DNA from: Nonomuraea indica
GTDB taxonomy: Bacteria; Actinomycetota; Actinomycetes; Streptosporangiales; Streptosporangiaceae
Assembly: GCF_002850745.1 (NCBI RefSeq)
Contig: NZ_KZ559469.1
Location: forward strand, 219,871-261,678
Direction of reading: 5' to 3'
DNA length: 41,808 nt
The translations under genes and the position numbers were made by a program. Of this stretch, positions 1-7,778 are shown in pieces (position 1 is the first letter of the stretch; each line of letters starts with the position of its first letter). The notes below the pieces were generated by a model that saw only the letters and a list, made by a program, of their open reading frames with translations, was not told where the DNA came from and did not search any database.

Positions 1-189
1 ACGATGCACGGCGGCGACGTGTCCAAGGCGGTCGCGGCGGGCCTGCGGTGCCGCCCGGTCGAGGAGACGGTGGCTGACACGTGGGCCTGGCTGCGCGGCA
101 TCGGCGGCCGCGCCCCCACCCGCTCCGACCGGCCGGCGGTGGGCCTGGACCCGGAGACGGAGGCCCGGCTCCTCTCCCTCGCCGGCTGA
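1..189 (+). CDS. 3' end of NAD-dependent epimerase/reductase-like gene (partial)
   Basis: The frame is open from the window edge to a TGA at 187-189, so only about 62 C-terminal residues are visible and the true start lies outside the window. The segment reads AVAAGLRCRPVEETVADTWAWL and then GLDPETEARLLSLAG. This resembles the C-terminal tail of extended-SDR, NAD(P)-dependent epimerase/isoflavone-reductase-like proteins of actinomycetes, where a conserved GLxxRPxxxTxxDTxxW element precedes a final helix that begins GLxxExE. The Rossmann fold and catalytic residues are not present here, so the substrate cannot be guessed. Family assignment rests on this tail alone. It is followed by 77 nt and then by the kinase gene, which has its own promoter. 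Confidence 0.55.
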   Translation, partial: TMHGGDVSKAVAAGLRCRPVEETVADTWAWLRGIGGRAPTRSDRPAVGLDPETEARLLSLAG

Positions 190-254
190 CGCTTCCTACG
201 CCGTGCGGTCCGCCCCGCCTCCCGCGGTGCTCTCACCAGGCTTTTGCCGATCAC

Positions 255-260
255 TAAGAT
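255..260 (+). promoter_or_regulatory. -10 element TAAGAT of a leaderless promoter for the kinase gene
   Basis: TAAGAT is followed by exactly six bases (gaggcc) and then the GTG start at 267. TANNNT-N6/7-RTG is the usual signature of leaderless transcription in actinobacteria. No convincing -35 hexamer is seen 17-18 bp upstream, and no Shine-Dalgarno sequence precedes the GTG. Confidence 0.6.
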
Positions 261-266
261 GAGGCC

Positions 267-1541
267 GTGGGGATCGAGGGCGGGCCGTGGGAGAGCCTGG
301 TCAGGACGCCTCTGAGGATCCCGCTGTCGTTCGTGCCCTGGCGTTCGGCCGCCTATCTGCTGAGCGGGTCACTGGTCGCGGTCGTCTGGCTGCCGGCGGC
401 GCTGGTTCTGCTGGCAGCCGGAGGGTTGACGGCGCCGATCCTGGTCGGCGTGCCGGTGCTGAAGCTGCTGCCCCGGTGGGTGGTGGCGCTGGGCCGGGCC
501 GAACGACTCCGGCTGCGGCTGGTGGACCACCGCCCCGCCGTCTCGCCACACGGCCGCTCCCCGGCCGGCACCCGGGTGCTTCTGGCGGAGGCCGCCACCT
601 GGCGGGAGGCCGGGCACGGCCTGCTGCTGTGCCTGCTGGGGCCGCTCAACGCGGTGTTCGTGGTGGTGCTCGCCCTGGTGGTCGGTGGGCCGTTGGCGGC
701 GCCCGTGTGGGGCCGGTTGCCCGGTGCGGCGTCGGTGAACCCCTCCTGGCAGAGAGTGATCTCCGATCCAGCGCTCTCGTGGGGTGCGGCCGCCGTCGGG
801 CTCCTGCTGGGAGTCGTCACCGCCTACCTGGTGACGGCGGTGGCCGCGGCCGAGGGGGCGCTGGCCCGGACGCTGTTGACGAAGCCGGCGGGCGAAGAGC
901 TGGAGCTGCGGCTGATCGAGGCCGACCGGTCGCGGGCCAGGCTCGCCGACGCGTTCGACGACGAGCGGCGACGGCTCGAACGCGACCTGCACGACGGCAC
1001 CCAGCAGCGGCTCACCGGGCTGATCATGACGTTGGGGCTGGTCCGGATGGAGCTGTCGGCGCAGCCGGCGGAGGTCAGGAAGCTTGTCGACAGCGCCTAC
1101 GACGAGGCCCGCCACACGCTGGCGGAGCTGCAGGCACTGGTCCGCGGCATTCACCCGGCCATCCTCACCGACCGCGGGCTGGCCGGGGCGCTCACCGAGG
1201 CGGCCAGGCGGTGCCCGGTGCCGGTGACCGTACGTGTGAAGGGCATGGACGACCGGCCGCCGGCATCGGTGGAGTCGGCCGTCTACTTCGCCGGGTGCGA
1301 GGCGCTGACCAACCTGGCCAAGCACAGCGGCGCCGGCGGCGCGGAGCTGCTGCTGCGCGGCGCACCCGGCCGCATCGTCCTGCGGGTCCGTGACGACGGC
1401 GTGGGCGGGGCCGACATCCGGGGCGGCACCGGCCTGACCGGGCTGGCCGACCGGGTGGCCGCGGTCGGCGGCACCGTGAGTCTGTCAAGTCCGGAAGGCA
1501 GGGGAACGACCCTGCGCGTGGAGGTTACGTGGACGTCGTGA
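267..1541 (+). CDS. Membrane-bound sensor histidine kinase (NarL/DesK-type)
   Basis: A 424-residue sensor kinase. Residues about 25-70 and 115-195 form two pairs of hydrophobic segments separated by a short charged loop, like the N-terminal membrane sensor found in many actinobacterial kinases. A short linker helix follows (about 196-235). The HisKA_3 dimerisation/phosphoacceptor motif ERDLHDGTQQRL places the phosphorylated histidine at H242. The HATPase domain follows, with N-box EALTNLAKHS (about 345-354), G1 box DDGVGG (about 376) and G2 GGTGLTGLADR (about 387). It should autophosphorylate on H242 and pass the phosphate to the response regulator encoded next, whose start overlaps this gene's end by 13 bp. 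The GTG start is supported by the leaderless -10 just upstream. The signal sensed is unknown; the convergent FtsX-type ABC exporter suggests envelope or antibiotic stress. Confidence 0.95.
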   Translation: MGIEGGPWESLVRTPLRIPLSFVPWRSAAYLLSGSLVAVVWLPAALVLLAAGGLTAPILVGVPVLKLLPRWVVALGRAERLRLRLVDHRPAVSPHGRSPAGTRVLLAEAATWREAGHGLLLCLLGPLNAVFVVVLALVVGGPLAAPVWGRLPGAASVNPSWQRVISDPALSWGAAAVGLLLGVVTAYLVTAVAAAEGALARTLLTKPAGEELELRLIEADRSRARLADAFDDERRRLERDLHDGTQQRLTGLIMTLGLVRMELSAQPAEVRKLVDSAYDEARHTLAELQALVRGIHPAILTDRGLAGALTEAARRCPVPVTVRVKGMDDRPPASVESAVYFAGCEALTNLAKHSGAGGAELLLRGAPGRIVLRVRDDGVGGADIRGGTGLTGLADRVAAVGGTVSLSSPEGRGTTLRVEVTWTS

Positions 1542-2185
1542 TCGCGGACGACTCGGTGCTGCTGCGGGAAGGGCTGCGGCACATCCTGGAGCGGTTCGGG
1601 CACCGGGTGGTCGCGTCGGTCGGCGACGCCACCGAGCTGCTGGCGGCGGTGGACGCGCGGCCTCCCGACATCGCCGTGGTGGACGTGCGGATGCCTCCCG
1701 GCTTCCGCGACGAGGGGCTGCGGGCGGCGCTGCGCATCAGGACCACGCATCCGGAGGTGGCGGTGCTGGTGCTGTCCCAGTACGTCGAACGGTCCTACGC
1801 GCTGGAACTCCTGGGGTCCGGCTCGGGGCGGGGCGTCGGCTACCTGTTGAAGAACCGCGTCGGCGAGATCGAGGACTTCCTCGTCACGGTCGGCAGGGTG
1901 GCCGCGGGCGGCACCGCCATCGACCCGGAAGTGGTGGTCAGGCTGCTGGAGGACCGCCGCGACCGAGAGGGGCTCGACCGCCTCACCCCGCGCGAGCGCG
2001 ACGTGCTGGCGTTGATGGCCGAGGGCAAGTCCAACGGCGCCATCGCCCGGGTGCTCGTGGTCAGCGAGGCGGCGGTGCTCAAGCACGTGGGCAACATCTT
2101 CGCCAAGCTGCTGCTCGAACCCAGCGACGAGGAGCACCGCCGGGTCGCGGCGGTGCTCCGCTACCTGCGCGACGGCGACGGCTGA
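1529..2185 (+). CDS. LuxR/NarL-family response regulator
   Basis: A 218-residue response regulator and cognate partner of the kinase upstream, with which it overlaps by 13 bp, so the two are probably translationally coupled. The receiver domain (1-120) shows the acidic pair D7/D8 (IADDS), phosphoacceptor D52 in VVDVRMPP, and the conserved lysine in GYLLKNR near residue 110. The C-terminal HTH_LuxR domain (about 150-205) reads LTPRERDVLALMAEGKSNGAIA followed by a recognition helix around EAAVLKHVGNIF. It should dimerise on phosphorylation and activate transcription. The likely target is the ABC exporter encoded convergently just downstream, by analogy with many actinobacterial two-component/ABC modules. 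No binding site was identified. Confidence 0.96.
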   Translation: MDVVIADDSVLLREGLRHILERFGHRVVASVGDATELLAAVDARPPDIAVVDVRMPPGFRDEGLRAALRIRTTHPEVAVLVLSQYVERSYALELLGSGSGRGVGYLLKNRVGEIEDFLVTVGRVAAGGTAIDPEVVVRLLEDRRDREGLDRLTPRERDVLALMAEGKSNGAIARVLVVSEAAVLKHVGNIFAKLLLEPSDEEHRRVAAVLRYLRDGDG

Positions 2186-2234
2186 CGCGACAGCGACGGC
2201 TGAACCGACGGCGGCAGCTGAACCGACGGCGCGC
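2181..2234. repeat. Three 18-bp tandem repeats starting at a stop codon
   Basis: Three consecutive 18-bp units start at 2181, 2199 and 2217, and each begins GCTGA. Units 2 and 3 share the 15-mer GCTGAACCGACGGCG; unit 1 is a diverged copy. The TGA in the first unit is the stop codon of the response regulator gene. Because 18 is a multiple of 3, the two following TGAs are in the same frame. The array fills most of the gap between the convergent genes. Confidence 0.7.
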
Positions 2235-2239
2235 AGGTG

Positions 2240-4215
2240 TCAGGCCGGCGTCGACGTGGCGCGGCGCAGCATCAGCCCGGTCGGCACCAGCGCCGACACC
2301 AGCACCACCAGCACGCACGCCCCGGCCACCGTCCCGACCTCGGTCCACGGGAAGGCCGTGGGCGCTTCGAGGCCGAGCCCGCCGAGCACCGAGCGCAGCC
2401 CCAGCACCGCGACGCCGGTCACCGCCACGCCGAGCAGAACACCGGCGGCGGCGACGCACAGCGCCTCCCACAGCGCCATGCGCAGGACCTGGGCCCTGCG
2501 CGCGCCGAGGAGGAGCAGCCTGGCGAACTCGTCGCTGCGGGCCCCGAAGGACAGTGCCGAGGTGTTGGCCACGGCGACGAGCGTGTAGGCCACGGCGAAC
2601 CCGGCCAGCGCGATCGCGCCGATGCGCATGCCCTCCTGCCGCGCGCCGGACATGACCGCCATGATCTCCTCTGTGCGGTCCGTCCGGAGCGCGGGATGGC
2701 GCTCGCCGATGCCGGTCCGGACGGCGTCGACCCGAGCCCGGGTCACCGGCTGCCCGGATTCCAGGGTCACGTGGACGGCGGTCCAGCGTGCGCCTCCGGC
2801 GAGCAGGTCGCGGGACACCAGCACCCCGCCGCCCAGAGGGGAGCCGTCGAACACCGCCACCAACGAGGGACGGGCCCGCGTGCCGTCGGGCAGCTTCAGC
2901 TCCACCCTCTCCCCCAGCCGCCACCCGAACGTCTCGGCCTGGCCCCGGTCGGCCGCGACCGCGCCGGACCGTAACGCACCCAGGTCGCCCTCGACCCGCG
3001 CCAGGTTCATCACCCGCGACACGCCGTCCGGATCGACTCCCATCGCGCTCACCGTCCGGACCGTCCGGTTGGCGAACACCTCCACGTCGCCCGACGCGAC
3101 AGGCGCCGCGGCGGCCACCCCGGGCAGGTCGCGCAGCGAACCGGCCGCCTCGGCCGCCCCCGGCCCGGACACCACCAGGTGCGACCGCCACACCTGGCGC
3201 GAGTCCGCGGCCATCGCCTCGCCCAGCAACGTCGTGCCGCCGAGCAGCGACCCGGCCAGCCCCACGGTGATGAGCACGGGACCGGCCGTGGCCGCCGTGC
3301 GCCGGGGCGCCATCCGCACGTTCTCCCGCGCCAGCTCGCCCGTCGCGGACGTCCAGCGCGCCAGCGGCATGGTCACCAGCGCGCCGACCCAGGCCGTCAA
3401 CGCCGGTGACAGCAGCGCGAAGCCGAGCACCAGCGGCATCGACACGAACATCGTCAGCGGCGCCCGGCCGTCCGGCGGCGCGATCGGAACCAGAGCCGGC
3501 ATGCCCGCGCCGCAGGCCAGCGCCGCCAGGCCGCCCAGCCGGCGCCCCTTGCCGATCGGCTGGTCGGCCAGCGACGCCGCGCGCATCGCCTCCACCGGGC
3601 GTACCGACCCGGCCCTGCGCGCCGCGGTGATCGTGGCGACCAGGCCGACGGCCACACCCGACACGAAGCACCCCGCCAGCGCCCCTCCGGACACGGACGG
3701 CGCGAACCCCTCAGGCAGGAGCCCCTGCCACCGCAGCAACCGGGCCACCGCCGACGTGAACACCGGCGCCAGCAGCACGCCCAGCGTGGAGGCGACCAGC
3801 GCGGCGAGTGCCGCCTCGGCCATCACCATGCCTCTGACCTGGTGGGGGGCGGCGCCGACGGTGCGCAGGACGGCCAGCTCCTTGCGGCGCTGCGCGACGA
3901 TGAACGCGAACGTCCCGGATACCACGAAGACGGTGACGAACACACCGATCACGGCCAGCATGACGAGCAGCGCGCCGGACTCCGCGACCGCTTCCCGTAC
4001 GGACGCCGGGGTGTGCGGGGGCAGTGCGGCGCCCGAGGCGAGCATCGAGGTGGCGGCGCCGGCGAAGGCGACGCCGAGAGTCAGCGCCACCACCGCGCCG
4101 GCGAAACCGGACGTCCGGCTGCGGAGCGTCAGCCAGGCGACCGTGAACAGGGTGCGCAGACGGACGCCCCGCTCGACGGGCAGTTCACGGATGGCCGCGG
4201 CGGTGGACGTGGCAT

Positions 4216-4219
<4 letters not shown>
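2240..4219 (-). CDS. FtsX/MacB-type ABC transporter permease
   Basis: A permease of about 659 residues. It has an N-terminal membrane segment (LFTVAWLTLRSR then a hydrophobic stretch), an FtsX core of three to four helices (VIGVFVTVFVVSGTFAFIVAQ, then RRKELAVLRTVGAAPHQV), a central helix pair, a large extracytoplasmic domain and a second FtsX core near the C-terminus (SFGARSDEFARLLLLGARRAQV, then two helices). Duplicated FtsX cores are typical of the Type VII (MacB/LolCDE-like) ABC superfamily, which drives extracytoplasmic work on lipoproteins, peptides or antibiotics by mechanotransmission. The GTG at 4219 is preferred because it overlaps the TGA of the ATPase gene (GTGA); the longer in-frame start at 4273 would intrude 58 bp into that gene. 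It forms a two-gene operon with the ATPase and is convergent with the two-component system. Confidence 0.92.
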
Positions 4220-4980
<761 letters not shown>

Positions 4981-5147
4981 GCCGCCCAGTCAAGCGCGGA
5001 CGGTCCCGGGGCACCCTGGCGGCGACGGGAGACCTGGAGGTGGTGTTCGCACTACCAACGGCGCCGACCTGGAGGTACGCGCCGTCCCCGGATCGGCGGC
5101 ATCGCGGTCGTGACAGGGCCGCCTCCCGCTCGGCGCCCGGTGCGGTG

Positions 5148-5153
5148 TAACGT
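5148..5153 (+). promoter_or_regulatory. -10 element TAACGT of a leaderless promoter for the NCS1 permease
   Basis: TAACGT, six bases (ccgatc), then ATG at 5160. There is no Shine-Dalgarno sequence. The rest of the gap 4981-5147 between the divergent genes holds no recognisable gene or strong repeat. Confidence 0.55.
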
Positions 5154-5159
5154 CCGATC

Positions 5160-6560
5160 ATGGACACGTTGGCCGTCGAACAGAACGGCATCAACGCCGT
5201 TCCACCCGAGGAGCGACGCGGCAGGGCGGCCGACCTGTTCTGGCCGTGGGCCGGCTCCAACCTCTCGCTGTTCGGCGTGGCCTTCGGCATCTACATCGTG
5301 GGGCTGGGGCTCGGCGTCGTTCCCGCGATCCTCACCGGGGCGCTGGGCTACGTCCTCTCGTTCGCGCTGGTGGGGCTGGTGGCGATCGCCGGGACGCGCT
5401 CCGGCGTGCCGACGATGACGCTCGGCCGGGCGCCGTTCGGCTACCAGGGCAACAAGCTGCCCGCCGTGTTCTCCTACGTCTCGAACGTGGGCTGGGAGAC
5501 CGTCCTCGTCACGCTGGCGGCGCAGGGCGGCGCGGCGATCCTGGGCCGCGTCGCGCCGGGTGTCCCCCCGACGACGGCCACGGCCGTCTGCTTCGCCGTC
5601 GCCGCGCTCGTCACCATCGCGGTCGGCGTGTACGGCCACGCGATGATCATGGCGGTGCAGCGGTACCTGACCTACGCCTTCGTCGTGCTGACCGTCGTCT
5701 ACATGATCCTGATGGCTCCTCGCCTCGGCGCCGCGCTGGAGACGACGGGCGGGCCGGGCGACTGGGCCGGCGGCGTCATCTTCGCCATGACGCTGCTGGG
5801 CCTCGGCTGGGTCAACTGCGGCGCCGACTACTCCCGCTACCTGCCCGCCTCGACCCGGCCCTCGTCCGTGGCGCTGTGGACGACGCTGGGCGGGGCGCTG
5901 CCGCCGATGGTGCTGCTGGTGTTCGGGGTGCTGCTGGCCGGCGGCGACGCCCGGCTGGCCGAGGCGGCGGGGGCCGACCCCGTCGGCGCGCTGGCCGGCG
6001 CGCTGCCGACCTGGTTCCTGCTGCCCTACCTGCTGACGGCGATCGGCGGGTTCCTGGCCGGGGCGATCATGGACATCTACTCCTCGGGCCTGTCGATGCT
6101 GGCGCTGGGCGTCCCGGTCAGGCGCCACTACGCGGTGCTCATCGACGGCGTGCTCATGGTGCTCGGCGGCTACTACCTGCTGTTCGTCTCGACCAGTTTC
6201 CTCGCCACGTTCCAGGCGTTCCTGGCGATCATCGGCGTGGTGATGGCGGCCTGGGTGGCGGTGTTCCTGGTGGACATGTGGCGGTGCAGGGCCCACGGGC
6301 GCGGCTACGACGAGGCGCTGCTGCGGCCGGGCGGGCGCGCGTTCCACTGGCCGGGGCTGGTCGCGCTCGTCGGGGGCGCGGTGGTGGGCATCGGGCTCAT
6401 CTCCTCGGCCGACCCGAACATCGCCCGGGTCGTCGGTTTCCTGATGAGCGAGGAGATGCGGGCGGGCACGTTCGGGTCGGCCAACATCGGCGTGGTGGTG
6501 GCGCTCGTGCTCGCCGGAGCGCTGTACTTCGTCCTCACCGCGGCCGGCCGTCGCCGCTGA
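5160..6560 (+). CDS. NCS1-family nucleobase (cytosine/purine) permease
   Basis: A 466-residue polytopic membrane protein with about twelve hydrophobic segments. The N-terminal region (EERRGRAADLFWPWAGSNLSLFGVAFGIYIVGLGLG) matches the NCS1 cation-nucleobase symporter family (CodB/purine-cytosine permease branch), including the conserved W-x-G-x-N element in TM1 and the APFGYQGNKLPAVFSYVSNVGWETV element in TM3. Further family features are the GWVNCGADYSRYLP segment in the middle and the DIYSSGLSMLALGV segment after it. It should take up a purine, cytosine or related base with Na+ or H+. No catabolic genes (deaminase, hydantoinase) are adjacent, so the substrate is open. Its stop codon is the first of a run of 14-bp tandem repeats. 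Confidence 0.9.
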   Translation: MDTLAVEQNGINAVPPEERRGRAADLFWPWAGSNLSLFGVAFGIYIVGLGLGVVPAILTGALGYVLSFALVGLVAIAGTRSGVPTMTLGRAPFGYQGNKLPAVFSYVSNVGWETVLVTLAAQGGAAILGRVAPGVPPTTATAVCFAVAALVTIAVGVYGHAMIMAVQRYLTYAFVVLTVVYMILMAPRLGAALETTGGPGDWAGGVIFAMTLLGLGWVNCGADYSRYLPASTRPSSVALWTTLGGALPPMVLLVFGVLLAGGDARLAEAAGADPVGALAGALPTWFLLPYLLTAIGGFLAGAIMDIYSSGLSMLALGVPVRRHYAVLIDGVLMVLGGYYLLFVSTSFLATFQAFLAIIGVVMAAWVAVFLVDMWRCRAHGRGYDEALLRPGGRAFHWPGLVALVGGAVVGIGLISSADPNIARVVGFLMSEEMRAGTFGSANIGVVVALVLAGALYFVLTAAGRRR

Positions 6561-6639
6561 CCTCAACCTGCTGACGTCAGCCGGCTGACCTCTACCTGCT
6601 GACGTCAGCCGGCTGACCTCTACCGGCTGACCTCAGCGG
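6556..6639. repeat. Six 14-bp tandem repeats (84 bp) starting at a stop codon
   Basis: Six head-to-tail 14-mers start at 6556, 6570, 6584, 6598, 6612 and 6626, all beginning GCTGAC. The forms are GCTGACCTCAACCT, GCTGACGTCAGCCG, GCTGACCTCTACCT, GCTGACGTCAGCCG, GCTGACCTCTACCG and GCTGACCTCAGCGG, so two types alternate over the first four units. The B-type unit contains the perfect palindrome GCTGACGTCAGC, and each B/A junction creates the palindrome GTCAGCCGGCTGAC (6576-6589 and 6604-6617). The TGA of the first unit is the stop codon of the permease gene. The palindromes could fold in RNA and act as a terminator or processing site; this is inference. Confidence 0.85.
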
Positions 6640-6680
6640 CACCGTCGCCAGGCTGCCCTGACCGGAAGACCTGCGGATAC

Positions 6681-6697
6681 TACGCTTGGTAAGCGTA
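6681..6697. promoter_or_regulatory. Operator-like inverted repeat TACGCTT-ggt-AAGCGTA
   Basis: A perfect 7-bp inverted repeat with a 3-bp spacer (17 bp in all) whose last base is the A of the ATG start codon of the kinase-like gene. Its size and symmetry match TetR/GntR-type operators. No TetR or GntR gene adjoins it, so the regulator would be encoded elsewhere. Confidence 0.5.
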
Positions 6698-7764
6698 TGA
6701 ACGCATGGTCGGCGGTGAGGGGACGGACGGCGCCGTGGATGGTCCACGGCGCGTTCGGGCTGCTGCTCGTCCTCGCCGTGGCCGGCGTCGCGGGCGAGGG
6801 CCGCGTCCTGGCCGGCCTGGGCGGGCTGCTGCTGGGCGTCCTCTACGCCGCCGGGGTGGTGCCATTCGAGGCCGAGAGCGGGCCCGCGCGGGTGGCACTG
6901 GCCGTCGTGACGCTCGGCTGGGGGCTGCTGGCGATGGCCTCCGCCTGGTACGTCCTGCCCGCGGTGCCGCTCGTGTTCGCGTGGACGCGGCTGGCGCCGC
7001 TGTGGGCGGCGATGTTCGGCGTGACGCTGCTGGGCTGCACGTCCGTCCTGTCGGTGAGCCGGCAGGTGGGCGGCGTCTCGGCGCTCGCGGTGCTCGGGCC
7101 GCTCGTCGCCATGGCGGTCGCGGCGCTGCTCGCCCTCCGGCGGCCGGAGGCTTCCCCCGTCACGTACGCCCTGCGAGCGCCAGGGGGCCGCCATCACGCC
7201 GATCCCGGCACCGGCAGCGGCACCCGAGCCCTGCCCGGCGGCGGGGCCCGTCATGGAGCCGTCCGCGAGCCGGACCATGGGGCCGGTCACGGCGGCGGCC
7301 CGAGGGCTGGGCATGGGGCCGCCGGGTGGTGGGCGGGGGAGGCCGGCGAGCCGGAGGCGGCCCCCGGGCAGCCGGCGGTGCGCAGGTCGTCGCTGGTGGG
7401 GGCGGTGCGCAGGCTCAGCGAGGCGACGGCGGGCCGCACCCGCATCCCGGTCCGGTTCGGGGTCTCCGGCACGCCCGTCGAGCTGTCGCCCGCCCACGAC
7501 GCGGTGCTGTTGCGGGTCGCGCGGGGCGCGCTGGGCAACGTCGGCAGGCACTCCGGGGCCCGGAACGCCGGGGTGACGCTGACCTACCTCGACGGCCTGA
7601 TCATGCTCGGCGTGTCCGACGACGGCCGCGGCTTCGACCCGTACACGACCACCGGGCGCGATCTGCGCGACCTGCGCGCGCGGGTGGAGGCGCTGGGCGG
7701 CACGCTGACCGTGCGGTCCGTGCCGGGCGGCGGCACCGCCGTGGTGGCCGGCCTGCCCCGCTGA
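6697..7764 (+). CDS. Kinase-like membrane protein lacking the phosphoacceptor (DHp) domain
   Basis: 355 residues. Five or six hydrophobic segments occupy residues about 15-147 (ending LLALRRPEAS). In related actinobacterial two-component kinases a HisKA_3 domain with an E-x-H-D motif should follow. Here residues about 150-228 are instead a Gly/Pro/Ala/His-rich low-complexity linker with HH and GAGHGGG-type runs. The HATPase half then resumes normally: LVGAVRRLSEA, VRFGVSGTPVELSPAHDAVLLRV, N-box ALGNVGRHSGARNAGV, G1 box SDDGRGFDP, and C-terminal LRARVEALGGTLTVRSVPGGGTAVV. The G2 box is altered (GRDLRDL in place of GxGLxGL). No response regulator lies beside it. It therefore cannot be an ordinary autokinase; it may bind ATP, act with a partner, or be decaying. 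The other two frames of the linker do not encode a hidden DHp domain, so a single frameshift is not the explanation. Confidence 0.85.
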   Translation: MNAWSAVRGRTAPWMVHGAFGLLLVLAVAGVAGEGRVLAGLGGLLLGVLYAAGVVPFEAESGPARVALAVVTLGWGLLAMASAWYVLPAVPLVFAWTRLAPLWAAMFGVTLLGCTSVLSVSRQVGGVSALAVLGPLVAMAVAALLALRRPEASPVTYALRAPGGRHHADPGTGSGTRALPGGGARHGAVREPDHGAGHGGGPRAGHGAAGWWAGEAGEPEAAPGQPAVRRSSLVGAVRRLSEATAGRTRIPVRFGVSGTPVELSPAHDAVLLRVARGALGNVGRHSGARNAGVTLTYLDGLIMLGVSDDGRGFDPYTTTGRDLRDLRARVEALGGTLTVRSVPGGGTAVVAGLPR

Positions 7765-7778
7765 CCGTCCCGTCCTGG

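Noticed and set aside
5052..6566. Long open frame on the minus strand opposite the NCS1 permease
   Set aside because: Rich in His/Arg/Gln/Asp with no recognisable domain; a typical antisense shadow of high-GC coding sequence, while the plus strand encodes a clear transporter.
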